In this document: piece by piece, positions 54,938-62,953 of the stretch | Layout: the number at the start of each line of letters is the position of its first letter | How positions within the stretch are numbered: position 1 is the first letter of the stretch | NCBI RefSeq assembly: GCF_000155475.1 | Contig: NZ_DS990393.1 | Span: forward strand, 47,379-111,378 | Reading direction: 5' to 3' | From: Helicobacter cinaedi CCUG 18818 = ATCC BAA-847 | Lineage (GTDB): Bacteria > Campylobacterota > Campylobacteria > Campylobacterales > Helicobacteraceae | Length of the DNA: 64,000 bases | Made by a program: the position numbers and the translations under genes | The notes under the pieces: generated by a model | Seen by the model: the letters and a program-made list of their open reading frames with translations, nothing else | Database searches by the model: none | Told to the model about the DNA's origin: nothing

Positions 54938-55702
54938 CTAACGCTTGAATCTCCCCCTACTAAAGTCAATGAGATCCTGCACACTTTTGACATTTAAAGG
55001 CAACATACTTATGGCGATTTCAAAGATTCTAAAACTTGTGAGTGCATCAGCATAGGCACGATGGCTCATAGCGGTATTAATACCCAAAAATTCATTCAAA
55101 TACGACAGGGCATAACGCTTTGAGAGAATAGTTTTTTTAGCTAAATCAATCGTGCAAAGCTTAGGATTAAGCAGTCCAAAAAGTCCATTTTGTCGCAAAT
55201 GATAATCTAAAAAGCTAAAATCAAAATTCACATTATGAGCCACAAACACACCACCACCCAAAAACTCCCTAAAAGCCCTTAGCACTTCCTTGCTCTGTGG
55301 GGCATTTTGTATATCTTCTTGCCTTATGCCTGTTAGCTCTGTGATGTTTTCAGGCACAAAGGGAGCATACACATAGCTTTCAAAGCTTTCTAGAATCTGC
55401 GAATTTTTCACTCTCAATGCACCGATTTCTATAATCTCACTGCTTTGGGGCTTTGCACCATTTGTTTCAATATCCACAAAGACAAACTCCCCCTCCTGCC
55501 ACGCTTGAAAAAATGTCGCTAAAGTAAAGCATAATTCCCCATTTTGCTTTTCTATATGCAATGCCCCACCAGCACCTTTGAGCAGCTCTATTTCAGAATC
55601 CACATCAGCATATAATCCACCTATATTTTTTACATACATATAAAACTGCTTTTCACTCATCGGGGCTTGTCGCAGTTTTTCAAAAAGTTGCGTGTAAGTC
55701 AT
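54938..55702 (-). CDS. DnaQ-like 3'-5' exonuclease (DNA polymerase III epsilon type)
   Basis: The DEDDh exonuclease of 254 residues has FVDIETNGAKPQSSEIIEIGAL (in two blocks, ~75-96), AHNVNFDFSFL (~154-164) and HRAYADALTSF (~215-225). A ~65-residue N-terminal region precedes the nuclease fold. It may be the proofreading subunit or a stand-alone exonuclease. The next upstream gene is rpe; fbp, rpe and dnaQ are neighbours in H. pylori as I recall. Confidence 0.9.
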   Translation of the reverse strand: MTYTQLFEKLRQAPMSEKQFYMYVKNIGGLYADVDSEIELLKGAGGALHIEKQNGELCFTLATFFQAWQEGEFVFVDIETNGAKPQSSEIIEIGALRVKNSQILESFESYVYAPFVPENITELTGIRQEDIQNAPQSKEVLRAFREFLGGGVFVAHNVNFDFSFLDYHLRQNGLFGLLNPKLCTIDLAKKTILSKRYALSYLNEFLGINTAMSHRAYADALTSFRIFEIAISMLPLNVKSVQDLIDFSRGRFKR

Positions 55703-55713
55703 TGAAGCAAAAT

Positions 55714-56388
55714 TTATCGCAAAGATAATATAGCTTGTCTATAATCATTTGAGCCAAAGATATAGCTCCCAGCCACCACCATATCAATCCCCGCATTTTT
55801 TAAATCCATAATATTTTTATCACTTACCCCACCATCAATCTCTAAAAGGCAGTTGGGATTGAGCCTATCGCGGAGTTGCTTAAGATTTTTTAATTTTTTA
55901 AGAGAGCTAGGGATAAAGCTCTGTCCGCCAAAGCCCGGATTCACACTCATAAGCAACACCAAATCAATATCAGGCAAAATATATTCTAAATCCTGCTCGT
56001 TTGTATGGGGGTTTAGCACCACACCAGCTTTAATGCCTAAATCCTTAATCTGCCAAATCACGCGGTGCAAATGCTGCACCTCTTCAATATGCACACTCAT
56101 AAAGGCTGGTTTCAACGGAGCAAATAGCTCCACAAAAAATGGCACATTTTTTACCATAAGATGAATATCTAGTGGCTTACTTGAAGCCTTTGCAATGCTT
56201 TTTACAATCATAGGACCCATAGTGAGATTTGGCACAAAATGCCCATCCATCACATCAATATGCACATAATCACACTCCGCATCACATATTGCCCTAACCT
56301 CTTCGCCAAGCTTTGAAAAATCCGCTGATAACACACTTGGGGCGACCAGAATCTTTTTATGTCGCTCTTTATTTCCCTTTGTTTGCAT
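55714..56388 (-). CDS. rpe: ribulose-phosphate 3-epimerase
   Basis: This pentose-phosphate TIM-barrel enzyme of 224 residues has VAPSVLSADFSKLGEEV (~15-31), HIDVMDGHFVPNLTMG (metal ligands), LMSVNPGFGGQSFIP and EIDGGVSDKN. Start at ATG 56388; the first ~12 residues are Lys-rich, and an internal start is possible. Confidence 0.96.
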   Translation of the reverse strand: MQTKGNKERHKKILVAPSVLSADFSKLGEEVRAICDAECDYVHIDVMDGHFVPNLTMGPMIVKSIAKASSKPLDIHLMVKNVPFFVELFAPLKPAFMSVHIEEVQHLHRVIWQIKDLGIKAGVVLNPHTNEQDLEYILPDIDLVLLMSVNPGFGGQSFIPSSLKKLKNLKQLRDRLNPNCLLEIDGGVSDKNIMDLKNAGIDMVVAGSYIFGSNDYRQAILSLR

Positions 56389-56481
56389 CTCTATCCTTAT
56401 AACTTAAATATTAAAATCTTTGTGCTATTGTAACACATTCAAACTCGCCTACACTTTAAGGATATATTTTAAGGACATAGA

Positions 56482-57255
56482 ATGCCCCACAATTCGCAGA
56501 TTCACAATAATTCACAAATTCACAAGACTTCACAGATTCAAAATAAGCCCACTTCACGCCTTTATGCGTATTTACACCCTTTATCCCCTACACTTTTTTA
56601 TCCCTTGCATTCTCTCCCTGCCCCAAAGATTCCCTACAATCCTTGTGGGCTAAAGATTCCCCACGCTATGGGCTTTAATGCCTTGCAGCATATTGCTAAC
56701 CCCAAAGCCATTGTGATTTTTATCGGTGGATTTTGCGATACGATTATGCGTGCGGTATTTAGGGAGTTTGCAAATTTTAAGGCAGAATCTTGCCTAAAAA
56801 TCTATGCAAGTTTTAAATCTCGCACCCTTTTTGCCTCGTGGCTTCCCGTGCTTATGAGGCAGAATCTGCCCCTTTTTGTCATCACGCATTCGTGGGGTGC
56901 GAGTAATTTTTATAAAGCCTTATGCGATATACAAAACTCTTGTCCTATCGCCCTGCATTATCTTTTAACCCTTGATCCTGTGGGATTTACCCCGCATACG
57001 CACCGCCCTAATGGCATAAGGCTATGGGAAAATATCTATATCAAAAACAAGTCTAAAAATCCCCGCAGACCAAATATCATAGCTCTTATAGGACACCCTT
57101 GGAATGAAGTTGCAATCAGTGATTACAACGCCTTTTTAGATTCTACTTCTTTAGATTCTACTTTGTTAGATTTTGCTTGTCATCACGCAAGTATTCACCA
57201 AATGATACAAGCCTCGCATTTTATGAAAGAACTCCACAATATCATCAAAGCTTAA
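56482..57255 (+). CDS. alpha/beta-hydrolase-like protein of unknown substrate
   Basis: The 257-residue protein begins with a ~55-residue Gln/Asn/Ser/His-rich segment (SQIHNNSQIHKTSQIQ) that looks repetitive and low complexity. The rest suggests an alpha/beta hydrolase: AIVIFIGGFCDTI (strand plus oxyanion region), nucleophile elbow ITHSWGAS (Ser ~138), LLTLDPVGFTPHT (Asp ~163) and a C-terminal HHASIHQM with candidate catalytic His. A DSTSLDSTLLD stretch (~218-228) is encoded by AGATTCT copies. Substrate unknown; lipase or thioesterase-like activity is possible. It lies between divergent rpe and co-directional fbp. Confidence 0.75.
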   Translation: MPHNSQIHNNSQIHKTSQIQNKPTSRLYAYLHPLSPTLFYPLHSLPAPKIPYNPCGLKIPHAMGFNALQHIANPKAIVIFIGGFCDTIMRAVFREFANFKAESCLKIYASFKSRTLFASWLPVLMRQNLPLFVITHSWGASNFYKALCDIQNSCPIALHYLLTLDPVGFTPHTHRPNGIRLWENIYIKNKSKNPRRPNIIALIGHPWNEVAISDYNAFLDSTSLDSTLLDFACHHASIHQMIQASHFMKELHNIIKA

Positions 57256-57266
57256 AGCTAAAATGT

Positions 57267-57272
57267 TATAAT
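57267..57272 (+). promoter_or_regulatory. -10 box TATAAT upstream of fbp
   Basis: GTTATAATCC lies 28 bases before the fbp start, in the short gap after the hydrolase gene. Confidence 0.5.
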
Positions 57273-57299
57273 CCCACGATTTTAAACAAAAGGATTTGA

Positions 57300-58139
57300 A
57301 TGATAAGCGTGATTATTGAAACCTTAAGGGAAGCTGCCCTGCGTATTGATACGCTTTTAAAAGACACCTCCACAAGCTACCTACAAAGCACAAATGCCAG
57401 TGGAGATTCACAGCTTGAAGTAGATGTGGAAGCCGATAAGCTTTTGCAAGAAATGCTTTTACAGCTGCCTTGCGTAAAGGGCATTTGCAGTGAGGAGCAA
57501 ACAGAAATAGTGTATTCTAAAAACACACAAGCCCCCTATCTTATCGCCTATGACCCCCTTGATGGCTCATCGTTGTTTGATAGCAACCTTAGCATTGGCA
57601 CAATCTTTGGAATTTACAATGAAGAGCTTAAAGCAGATTCACTTATCGCAAGTGGATACATCATCTATGGGGTAAGGCTTGAAATGGTTATAGCCCAAGA
57701 GCAAGTCCTGCATTCTCGCTACAATGGCAAGGTTTGGAAAAATCTAGATGCATTGCAACTACAATCAAAAGGCAAACTCAACGCACCCGGTGGCACACAA
57801 AAAAATTGGGAGAGCAAACATAAGGCAATGGTGGAATCCCTTTTTGCACAAGGCTATCGTTTGCGATATTCCGGTGGAATGGTGCCGGATTTACATCAGA
57901 TTCTCATAAAAGGTGGAGGGCTATTTAGCTATCCCGCCACAAGCGACGCTCCAAAAGGCAAATTACGCAAACTCTTTGAAGTGTTCCCCTTTGCTTTTAT
58001 CTATGAAAAAGCCGGTGGGGTAGCCACAAATGGTAAAAAAAGGCTTTTAGAGCTTGGCACTGAAAACCTGCACGACACCACGCCTTGCTTTTTTGGTAGC
58101 ACTTATGAGATGAATCTTGTAAAGGAAGTCTATGAATGA
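57300..58139 (+). CDS. fbp: class 1 fructose-1,6-bisphosphatase
   Basis: This gluconeogenic phosphatase has 279 residues. Metal and substrate motifs are GICSEEQTE (Glu ~63), AYDPLDGSSLFDSNLSIGTIFGI (in two blocks, ~79-100), and YSGGMVPDLHQIL. It is shorter than many class 1 enzymes (~330) but collinear. It overlaps the next small gene by eight bases. Confidence 0.95.
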   Translation: MISVIIETLREAALRIDTLLKDTSTSYLQSTNASGDSQLEVDVEADKLLQEMLLQLPCVKGICSEEQTEIVYSKNTQAPYLIAYDPLDGSSLFDSNLSIGTIFGIYNEELKADSLIASGYIIYGVRLEMVIAQEQVLHSRYNGKVWKNLDALQLQSKGKLNAPGGTQKNWESKHKAMVESLFAQGYRLRYSGGMVPDLHQILIKGGGLFSYPATSDAPKGKLRKLFEVFPFAFIYEKAGGVATNGKKRLLELGTENLHDTTPCFFGSTYEMNLVKEVYE

Positions 58140-58350
58140 AGCACCAAGCACAGATACTTTAAATATGGATATTTTCACACAAAGGCTTGAAGAAAAAAGT
58201 CGCATTTTACAGCAATGCCAACAAAGCAAATCTTTTACATCTTGCTCTAAATGCGAGAGTTTTCTCTCCTGTCAAACACGGCAGGAATATGTCAAAGCAG
58301 CGTATGAGAGTATGTCAAAAGGACAGCAAGGTAGCTTTGATTTTAACTAA
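58132..58350 (+). CDS. small Cys-containing protein downstream of fbp
   Basis: The 72-residue soluble protein is not assigned to a family. It has a helical first half and a C-x2-C-x5-C arrangement (SCSKCESFLSC, ~38-48). It ends KGQQGSFDFN. Its start overlaps fbp, and the gene is followed 45 bases later by metG, so it is probably translated within this operon. The cysteines suggest metal binding, which is untested. Confidence 0.75.
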   Translation: MNEAPSTDTLNMDIFTQRLEEKSRILQQCQQSKSFTSCSKCESFLSCQTRQEYVKAAYESMSKGQQGSFDFN

Positions 58351-58395
58351 TATGTTCTTAATATTTAGTTTCTAACTTGACACAAAAGGATAACA

Positions 58396-60363
58396 ATGCA
58401 GCAAAAAACTTTCATCACCTCCCCCATTTATTATGTCAATGACATTCCCCATATAGGACACGCTTATACAACTATTTTATGCGATATGCTAAAAAAATTT
58501 AGAATCTTGCAAGGTGAAGATGTGCTATTTCTTACCGGCACAGATGAGCATGGGCAAAAAATAGAGCAATCCGCACAAAAGCATAATCAAACTCCACAAG
58601 CTTACGCTGATAGCGTGAGTGTGAAGTTTAAGGAATTATGGAATGAATTTCAACTTGATTATGATATTTTTGTCCGCACCACAGATTCTAAACACTGCCA
58701 AAGCGTGCAGAAAGCCTTTGAGATAATGTTTGAAAAGGGTGATATTTACAAGGGAAGCTATGAAGGGAACTACTGCGTTTCGTGTGAAAGCTTTTTTACC
58801 CAAAGTCAGTTAGGGGAGAATCTAAGCTGTCCAGATTGTGGGAAGCAAACGCAAATCGTGCAAGAAGAGAGCTACTTTTTTGCCTTGAGTAAATACCAAG
58901 ACAAACTCCTAGAGTTTTACAAACAAAACCCAAATATGATAGCTCCCGCCTTTCGCCAAAATGAAGTAGTGAAATTTATAAGTGAAGGCTTGAATGATTT
59001 ATCCATCACACGCACAAGTTTTGAGTGGGGAATCCCACTGCTAGAAAACCCCAAACGCAATGATAATAAAAAGCATACCATATATGTATGGCTTGATGCC
59101 TTGCTTAGCTACATTAGCCCACTTGGCTATATGCAAGATTCTCATAAAATGGAGTATTGGGAGAATGCGCTGCACTTTGTAGGCAAGGATATTTTACGAT
59201 TTCACGCTGTGTATTGGATAGCCTTTTTGATGAGCCTTGATTTACCCCTGCCAAAGCATATTTACGCACACGGCTGGTGGACTAAAGATGGGGCAAAGAT
59301 GAGTAAAAGTATCGGCAATGTTATAGACCCAAAAGCAGTCGCACAAGCCTATGGCATAGAATCTTTGCGGTATTTTCTAATGCGTGAAATGCCCTTTGGA
59401 CAAGATGGAGATTTTAGTCAAAAGGCTTTGATTGAGCGGATTAATAGTGAGCTAGGCAATGATGTGGGCAATCTGCTTAATCGCCTTTTAGGTATGAGTG
59501 AGAAATACTTTTCACTGCAAGTAGATTCTAAAGATGTCAAAAAGTTTTATGCCACAGAGTTAAACGAGCTAGAACATATCATCAATCGCACGCAAGAGAA
59601 AATGCAGACTATGCAGCCTCAACGCTACATTGAAGAGCTATGGGCTGCCTTTAGCCTAGGCAATGGTGTGATTACAAAATACGAGCCTTGGAATCTTATG
59701 AAAAACGCAGAGCAAGATAAGGCAATGGCACTGCTAGGGCTTATTGCCAATATTTTAGCAAAAGCGGCATTGTTGCTTTATCCTATAATGCCTGAATCTG
59801 CTCATAAAATCGCTAAAGCCCTATCCCTTAGCATTAGTCCAGATTCTTTTGATAGACTTATCAAGCAACACGCCCTGCTTGATGATCTCACCCTTACCAA
59901 AATCCCTCCACTCTTTCCCCGCATAGATTCACCCCTTATGCCTGAATCTACACAAAGCGGAGCAGAATCTAAAGAATCTCAAACACTCAAAGATTCTAAA
60001 TCCATAGATTCCAAACTAGAATCCACAAACACCCTAAGCCTTATTGATATTAAAGACTTTAGCAAGATTGACATACGCGTTGGCAAAGTCATAGAATGCT
60101 CCGCTGTGGAAAAAAGCCAAAAACTCCTAAAGCTTATGGTGGATATTAATGAGCCAAAACCCCGCCAAATCATCTCTGGAATCGCACAATACTATACGCC
60201 TAGTGAGCTAATTAACAAGCAAGTATGTATTATTGCTAATCTCAAACCTGCCAAACTGATGGGGCTTTTGAGTGAAGGAATGATACTTGCTAGTAAAGAT
60301 GAAAATGGCTTATCCTTGCTCTGCCTAGACACTCCGCGTGAAAATGGGAGTAAGATAAGCTAG
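58396..60363 (+). CDS. metG: methionine--tRNA ligase with C-terminal tRNA-binding domain
   Basis: This enzyme charges tRNA-Met, 655 residues. The catalytic domain has HIGH-type IPHIGHAYTT (~17-26), zinc Cys pairs CVSC and CPDC (~127-147), and KMSKS (GAKMSKSIGN ~301-310). Then follow an anticodon-binding helical domain (~350-500) and an OB-fold tRNA-binding domain (~550-655; IDIRVGKVIE). Between the last two lies a ~40-residue Ser/Glu/Asp/Lys linker encoded by a cluster of AGATTCT/AGAATCT heptamers (59920-60040). It is followed by the same three genes as in H. pylori (HP0418-0420, from memory). Confidence 0.97.
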   Translation: MQQKTFITSPIYYVNDIPHIGHAYTTILCDMLKKFRILQGEDVLFLTGTDEHGQKIEQSAQKHNQTPQAYADSVSVKFKELWNEFQLDYDIFVRTTDSKHCQSVQKAFEIMFEKGDIYKGSYEGNYCVSCESFFTQSQLGENLSCPDCGKQTQIVQEESYFFALSKYQDKLLEFYKQNPNMIAPAFRQNEVVKFISEGLNDLSITRTSFEWGIPLLENPKRNDNKKHTIYVWLDALLSYISPLGYMQDSHKMEYWENALHFVGKDILRFHAVYWIAFLMSLDLPLPKHIYAHGWWTKDGAKMSKSIGNVIDPKAVAQAYGIESLRYFLMREMPFGQDGDFSQKALIERINSELGNDVGNLLNRLLGMSEKYFSLQVDSKDVKKFYATELNELEHIINRTQEKMQTMQPQRYIEELWAAFSLGNGVITKYEPWNLMKNAEQDKAMALLGLIANILAKAALLLYPIMPESAHKIAKALSLSISPDSFDRLIKQHALLDDLTLTKIPPLFPRIDSPLMPESTQSGAESKESQTLKDSKSIDSKLESTNTLSLIDIKDFSKIDIRVGKVIECSAVEKSQKLLKLMVDINEPKPRQIISGIAQYYTPSELINKQVCIIANLKPAKLMGLLSEGMILASKDENGLSLLCLDTPRENGSKIS

Positions 60364-60386
60364 ATTCTAGTCTATAAGGACATTTT

Positions 60387-61436
60387 GTGAGAGTAAATGA
60401 AGTTGCAGAAATCACTCAAGGAAAATTGCTTAACTCGCCTTCCATTGCGGAGTTTTCACGCATTATCTGCCATATAGAGCAGATTCAAAGGGGAGATGTA
60501 TTTATCGCAAATGACTCTACGCAAATCCCTAAAGCCATTGAATCTGGGGCTTATGGGATTATTTATGATAATCCACAAATGGAGATGATTGATAGTGAGA
60601 TTGCGTGGATTCTTGTAGAAAATGTAGCAGATTCTCTTATCCGCCTTATCCGCTATAAACTCCTTGCTAAAAATATTGCGACCATTTCGCTAAACCCCAT
60701 TGAAGAGGCTATTGCCAAAGAAATTATTGATGATGTATCCGTGAAGTTTTCTTCACACAGCCTAGAAGATATTATTGAGCTACTTAATGATGAAGTGAGC
60801 TTTATCATCACGCATAATCAAAATGTTCTTGATATTAGCTTTGAAGTGATTAGCTCTAGTATGCCTTCACAGCGTCCTTTTTTGCTCCTTTCTCACACAC
60901 TTTTTGATAGCACGATTTTTTATAAAAGCACCCATTACCGCATAAACTTACCAAAGATATTTTTTAATGAGTTAAGCTCGGTATTAAGCCTTTGTGAAAA
61001 TCGCCAAATCAGCCACGATATGAGTCGCTTTAAGCATATCCCTTACTTTAAGCCAAATTTCCTTAACGCCTTTGGTAAAGTTATTGAATACGGACAGGCA
61101 TCAAAAGTCGCCATTGCCGAAGAGGATATAGAGCAATTTAAAAAATATATGGCTTATATCGCCAATAACGCAGCGTGGGGGAAATTCCTTTTTCTCGTGC
61201 CTTTAGTATATTTAGAGCTTTTTAACCAAATAGCTCAAGCTTTTGCTTACAGCACACAAGAGGAGCTATGTGAATATATCCGCACACAAAATTTTAACTT
61301 TGCCCTTGTGCTAGGCATTAATGATGATACACTTACAAATGCACTCAATACAAACCACAAGCAAATACAAGAGCCAGATTTATTTTCAAACCTATGGGAG
61401 CAAGAAGCACATACAGAGAAAGAAGATTCTCTATGA
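60387..61436 (+). CDS. HP0418-like protein with MurF-like N-terminal domain
   Basis: The 349-residue cytoplasmic protein's first ~95 residues match the N-terminal Mur-ligase domain: VNEVAEITQGKLL, IQRGDVFIAN and AIESGAYGIIYD. The rest has no ATP-binding G-x-x-G-K-T motif and no Mur catalytic signature, so it is not a working ligase as far as I can see. It starts at GTG and its end overlaps cmoB by four bases. I recall this gene beside metG in other Helicobacter, hinting at a conserved but unknown role, perhaps peptidoglycan-related. Confidence 0.8.
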   Translation: MRVNEVAEITQGKLLNSPSIAEFSRIICHIEQIQRGDVFIANDSTQIPKAIESGAYGIIYDNPQMEMIDSEIAWILVENVADSLIRLIRYKLLAKNIATISLNPIEEAIAKEIIDDVSVKFSSHSLEDIIELLNDEVSFIITHNQNVLDISFEVISSSMPSQRPFLLLSHTLFDSTIFYKSTHYRINLPKIFFNELSSVLSLCENRQISHDMSRFKHIPYFKPNFLNAFGKVIEYGQASKVAIAEEDIEQFKKYMAYIANNAAWGKFLFLVPLVYLELFNQIAQAFAYSTQEELCEYIRTQNFNFALVLGINDDTLTNALNTNHKQIQEPDLFSNLWEQEAHTEKEDSL

Positions 61437-62413
61437 ATGAGTTTGAAGAGTATGCTAAAGCTAAGGCTACAAGCATACTAAAAGCCAAAAACATTGCTCC
61501 ATTATTAGAATCTATTGCTACCTTGCCCCATATCCCTTCACGCATACGGAGTGATAATGGAATCCACATTACCGCTTTAGATTCTGCTTTTACTTTAGAT
61601 TCTAGCTCGCAACATAGCCAAATGCTACACTCTCTTGCTACACAGCTTAAGCCGTGGCGTAAGGGGGGATTCTATCTTTTTGATTTGCATATTGATAGTG
61701 AATGGCAAAGCTTCATTAAATGGCAGCTTCTTGCTCCGCATTGTAAGCTAAGTGGCAAACATATTGCCGATATAGGCTGTAATAATGGCTATTATATGTT
61801 TGAAATGCTTTTGCATAAGCAAAAAATGCTAAATTTTTATGAATATTCTAAGCTGCCTGATACTTTGCCAAAGTCAATTACCGGCTTTGACCCAAGCGGG
61901 ATTTTTAAAGCTCAATTTGATTTTTTAAATCACTTCATCAAAGCTCCCATTGATTTTGAGCTTTTAGGCGTGGAAGATTTACCCTTGTATTGTCAATCAC
62001 GCAAGAGAGCTTTTGATGTAATTTTCTGTCTTGGTGTGCTATACCACCGCCTTAGCCCCATAGAAACGCTAAAGTCCCTCTCTCAATGCTTAAATCGTGG
62101 CGGGGAGCTTATCCTAGATACGCTTATTTATGAATCTAGCCAAGAGTTATGCCTAAGCCCTGCAAAAAGTTATGCTAAAATGTCAAATGTTTATTTTATC
62201 CCAAGTATCCCTACTTTGCAGGGTTGGTGTGAGAGGGCAAAGTTTAAACATTTTGAAGTCCTAGCCCTTATGCCTACCACCACACAAGAGCAACGCCAAA
62301 CGCCGTGGGTAGATTCTCAAAGTCTTGAAAGTTTTTTGCAACAAGATAAAAGCCTTACCATAGAAGGCTATCAAGCACCTGTGCGAGGATATTTCAAGCT
62401 TAAAAAGGAGTAA
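61433..62413 (+). CDS. cmoB: tRNA U34 carboxymethyltransferase
   Basis: CmoB uses carboxy-SAM to modify wobble uridine 34 to cmo5U. The 326-residue Rossmann methyltransferase has IADIGCNNGYYMFEML (~118-133), GFDPSGIFKAQF, FCLGVLYHRLSPIE and GGELILDTL. I chose ATG 61433, which overlaps the previous stop (ATGA); an upstream ATG at 61394 would lie inside the previous gene. Confidence 0.93.
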   Translation: MNEFEEYAKAKATSILKAKNIAPLLESIATLPHIPSRIRSDNGIHITALDSAFTLDSSSQHSQMLHSLATQLKPWRKGGFYLFDLHIDSEWQSFIKWQLLAPHCKLSGKHIADIGCNNGYYMFEMLLHKQKMLNFYEYSKLPDTLPKSITGFDPSGIFKAQFDFLNHFIKAPIDFELLGVEDLPLYCQSRKRAFDVIFCLGVLYHRLSPIETLKSLSQCLNRGGELILDTLIYESSQELCLSPAKSYAKMSNVYFIPSIPTLQGWCERAKFKHFEVLALMPTTTQEQRQTPWVDSQSLESFLQQDKSLTIEGYQAPVRGYFKLKKE

Positions 62414-62415
62414 AA

Positions 62416-62868
62416 ATGACAGATGATGGCTTAAATGAAGAAAATGCCCATATTCCCTTAGAAAATGACGATTTGCAAGTTTGCACCTCTATGTCCCCTA
62501 GCATTGTTGGGGAGCTTGTTGAGCTATATAGAAACAAAGCAATCGTGCGGTTTCGCCCAAATGAGCGTATGATTATGGATGAGAGTAAGATGATTCACGC
62601 CGGATTTGTGTTTAATGCTGCAAGTTTTGCTGCAATGGCAGCGATTAATAAAAAATATAGCGTGCTTATCGCTTCAGATGTGAAGTTCCTAGCACCCATT
62701 GAGCTTGGACACGAGATAACCTTTAAAGCTCAAGCCATTCAAAGCGATACCAAAAAGTGCGAAGTGAAAGTTGAAGGCTTTTTGCTGGATATTAAGATTT
62801 TTGATTCACTTTTCCACATCGCCGTTTTTGATAAAAAAATATTTAAACTTCGCTTCAAAAATGAGTAA
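62416..62868 (+). CDS. hotdog-fold thioesterase
   Basis: The 150-residue protein has the PaaI/4HBT hotdog pattern: IVRFRPNERMIMDE, KMIHAGFVFNAASFAAMAAIN (central helix, ~59-79), SVLIASDVKFLAPIELGHEITF. It should hydrolyse an acyl-CoA or acyl-ACP thioester; substrate unknown. It starts three bases after cmoB. Confidence 0.88.
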   Translation: MTDDGLNEENAHIPLENDDLQVCTSMSPSIVGELVELYRNKAIVRFRPNERMIMDESKMIHAGFVFNAASFAAMAAINKKYSVLIASDVKFLAPIELGHEITFKAQAIQSDTKKCEVKVEGFLLDIKIFDSLFHIAVFDKKIFKLRFKNE

Positions 62869-62896
62869 ATACCACTTGTTTGCTATCGTTTGTTTG

Positions 62897-62908
62897 TTTT
62901 TTTTTTTT
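62897..62908. repeat. T12 homopolymer just upstream of a -10 box
   Basis: Twelve consecutive T end one base before GTATAAT, in the promoter spacer of the chemoreceptor gene. Length changes could alter promoter strength. Confidence 0.6.
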
Positions 62909-62909
62909 G

Positions 62910-62915
62910 TATAAT
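62910..62915 (+). promoter_or_regulatory. -10 box TATAAT for chemoreceptor gene
   Basis: TATAAT lies 39 bases before the start codon, directly after the T12 tract and a G. Confidence 0.6.
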
Positions 62916-62953
62916 ATCAGCTTATATTTTTATTCTTGCCTTAAGGAGTTGTT

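Noticed and set aside
56420..56653. 77-residue frame overlapping the 5' end of the hydrolase gene
   Set aside because: Out-of-frame overlap with the 56482 gene, whose start has a better RBS and a recognisable fold downstream.
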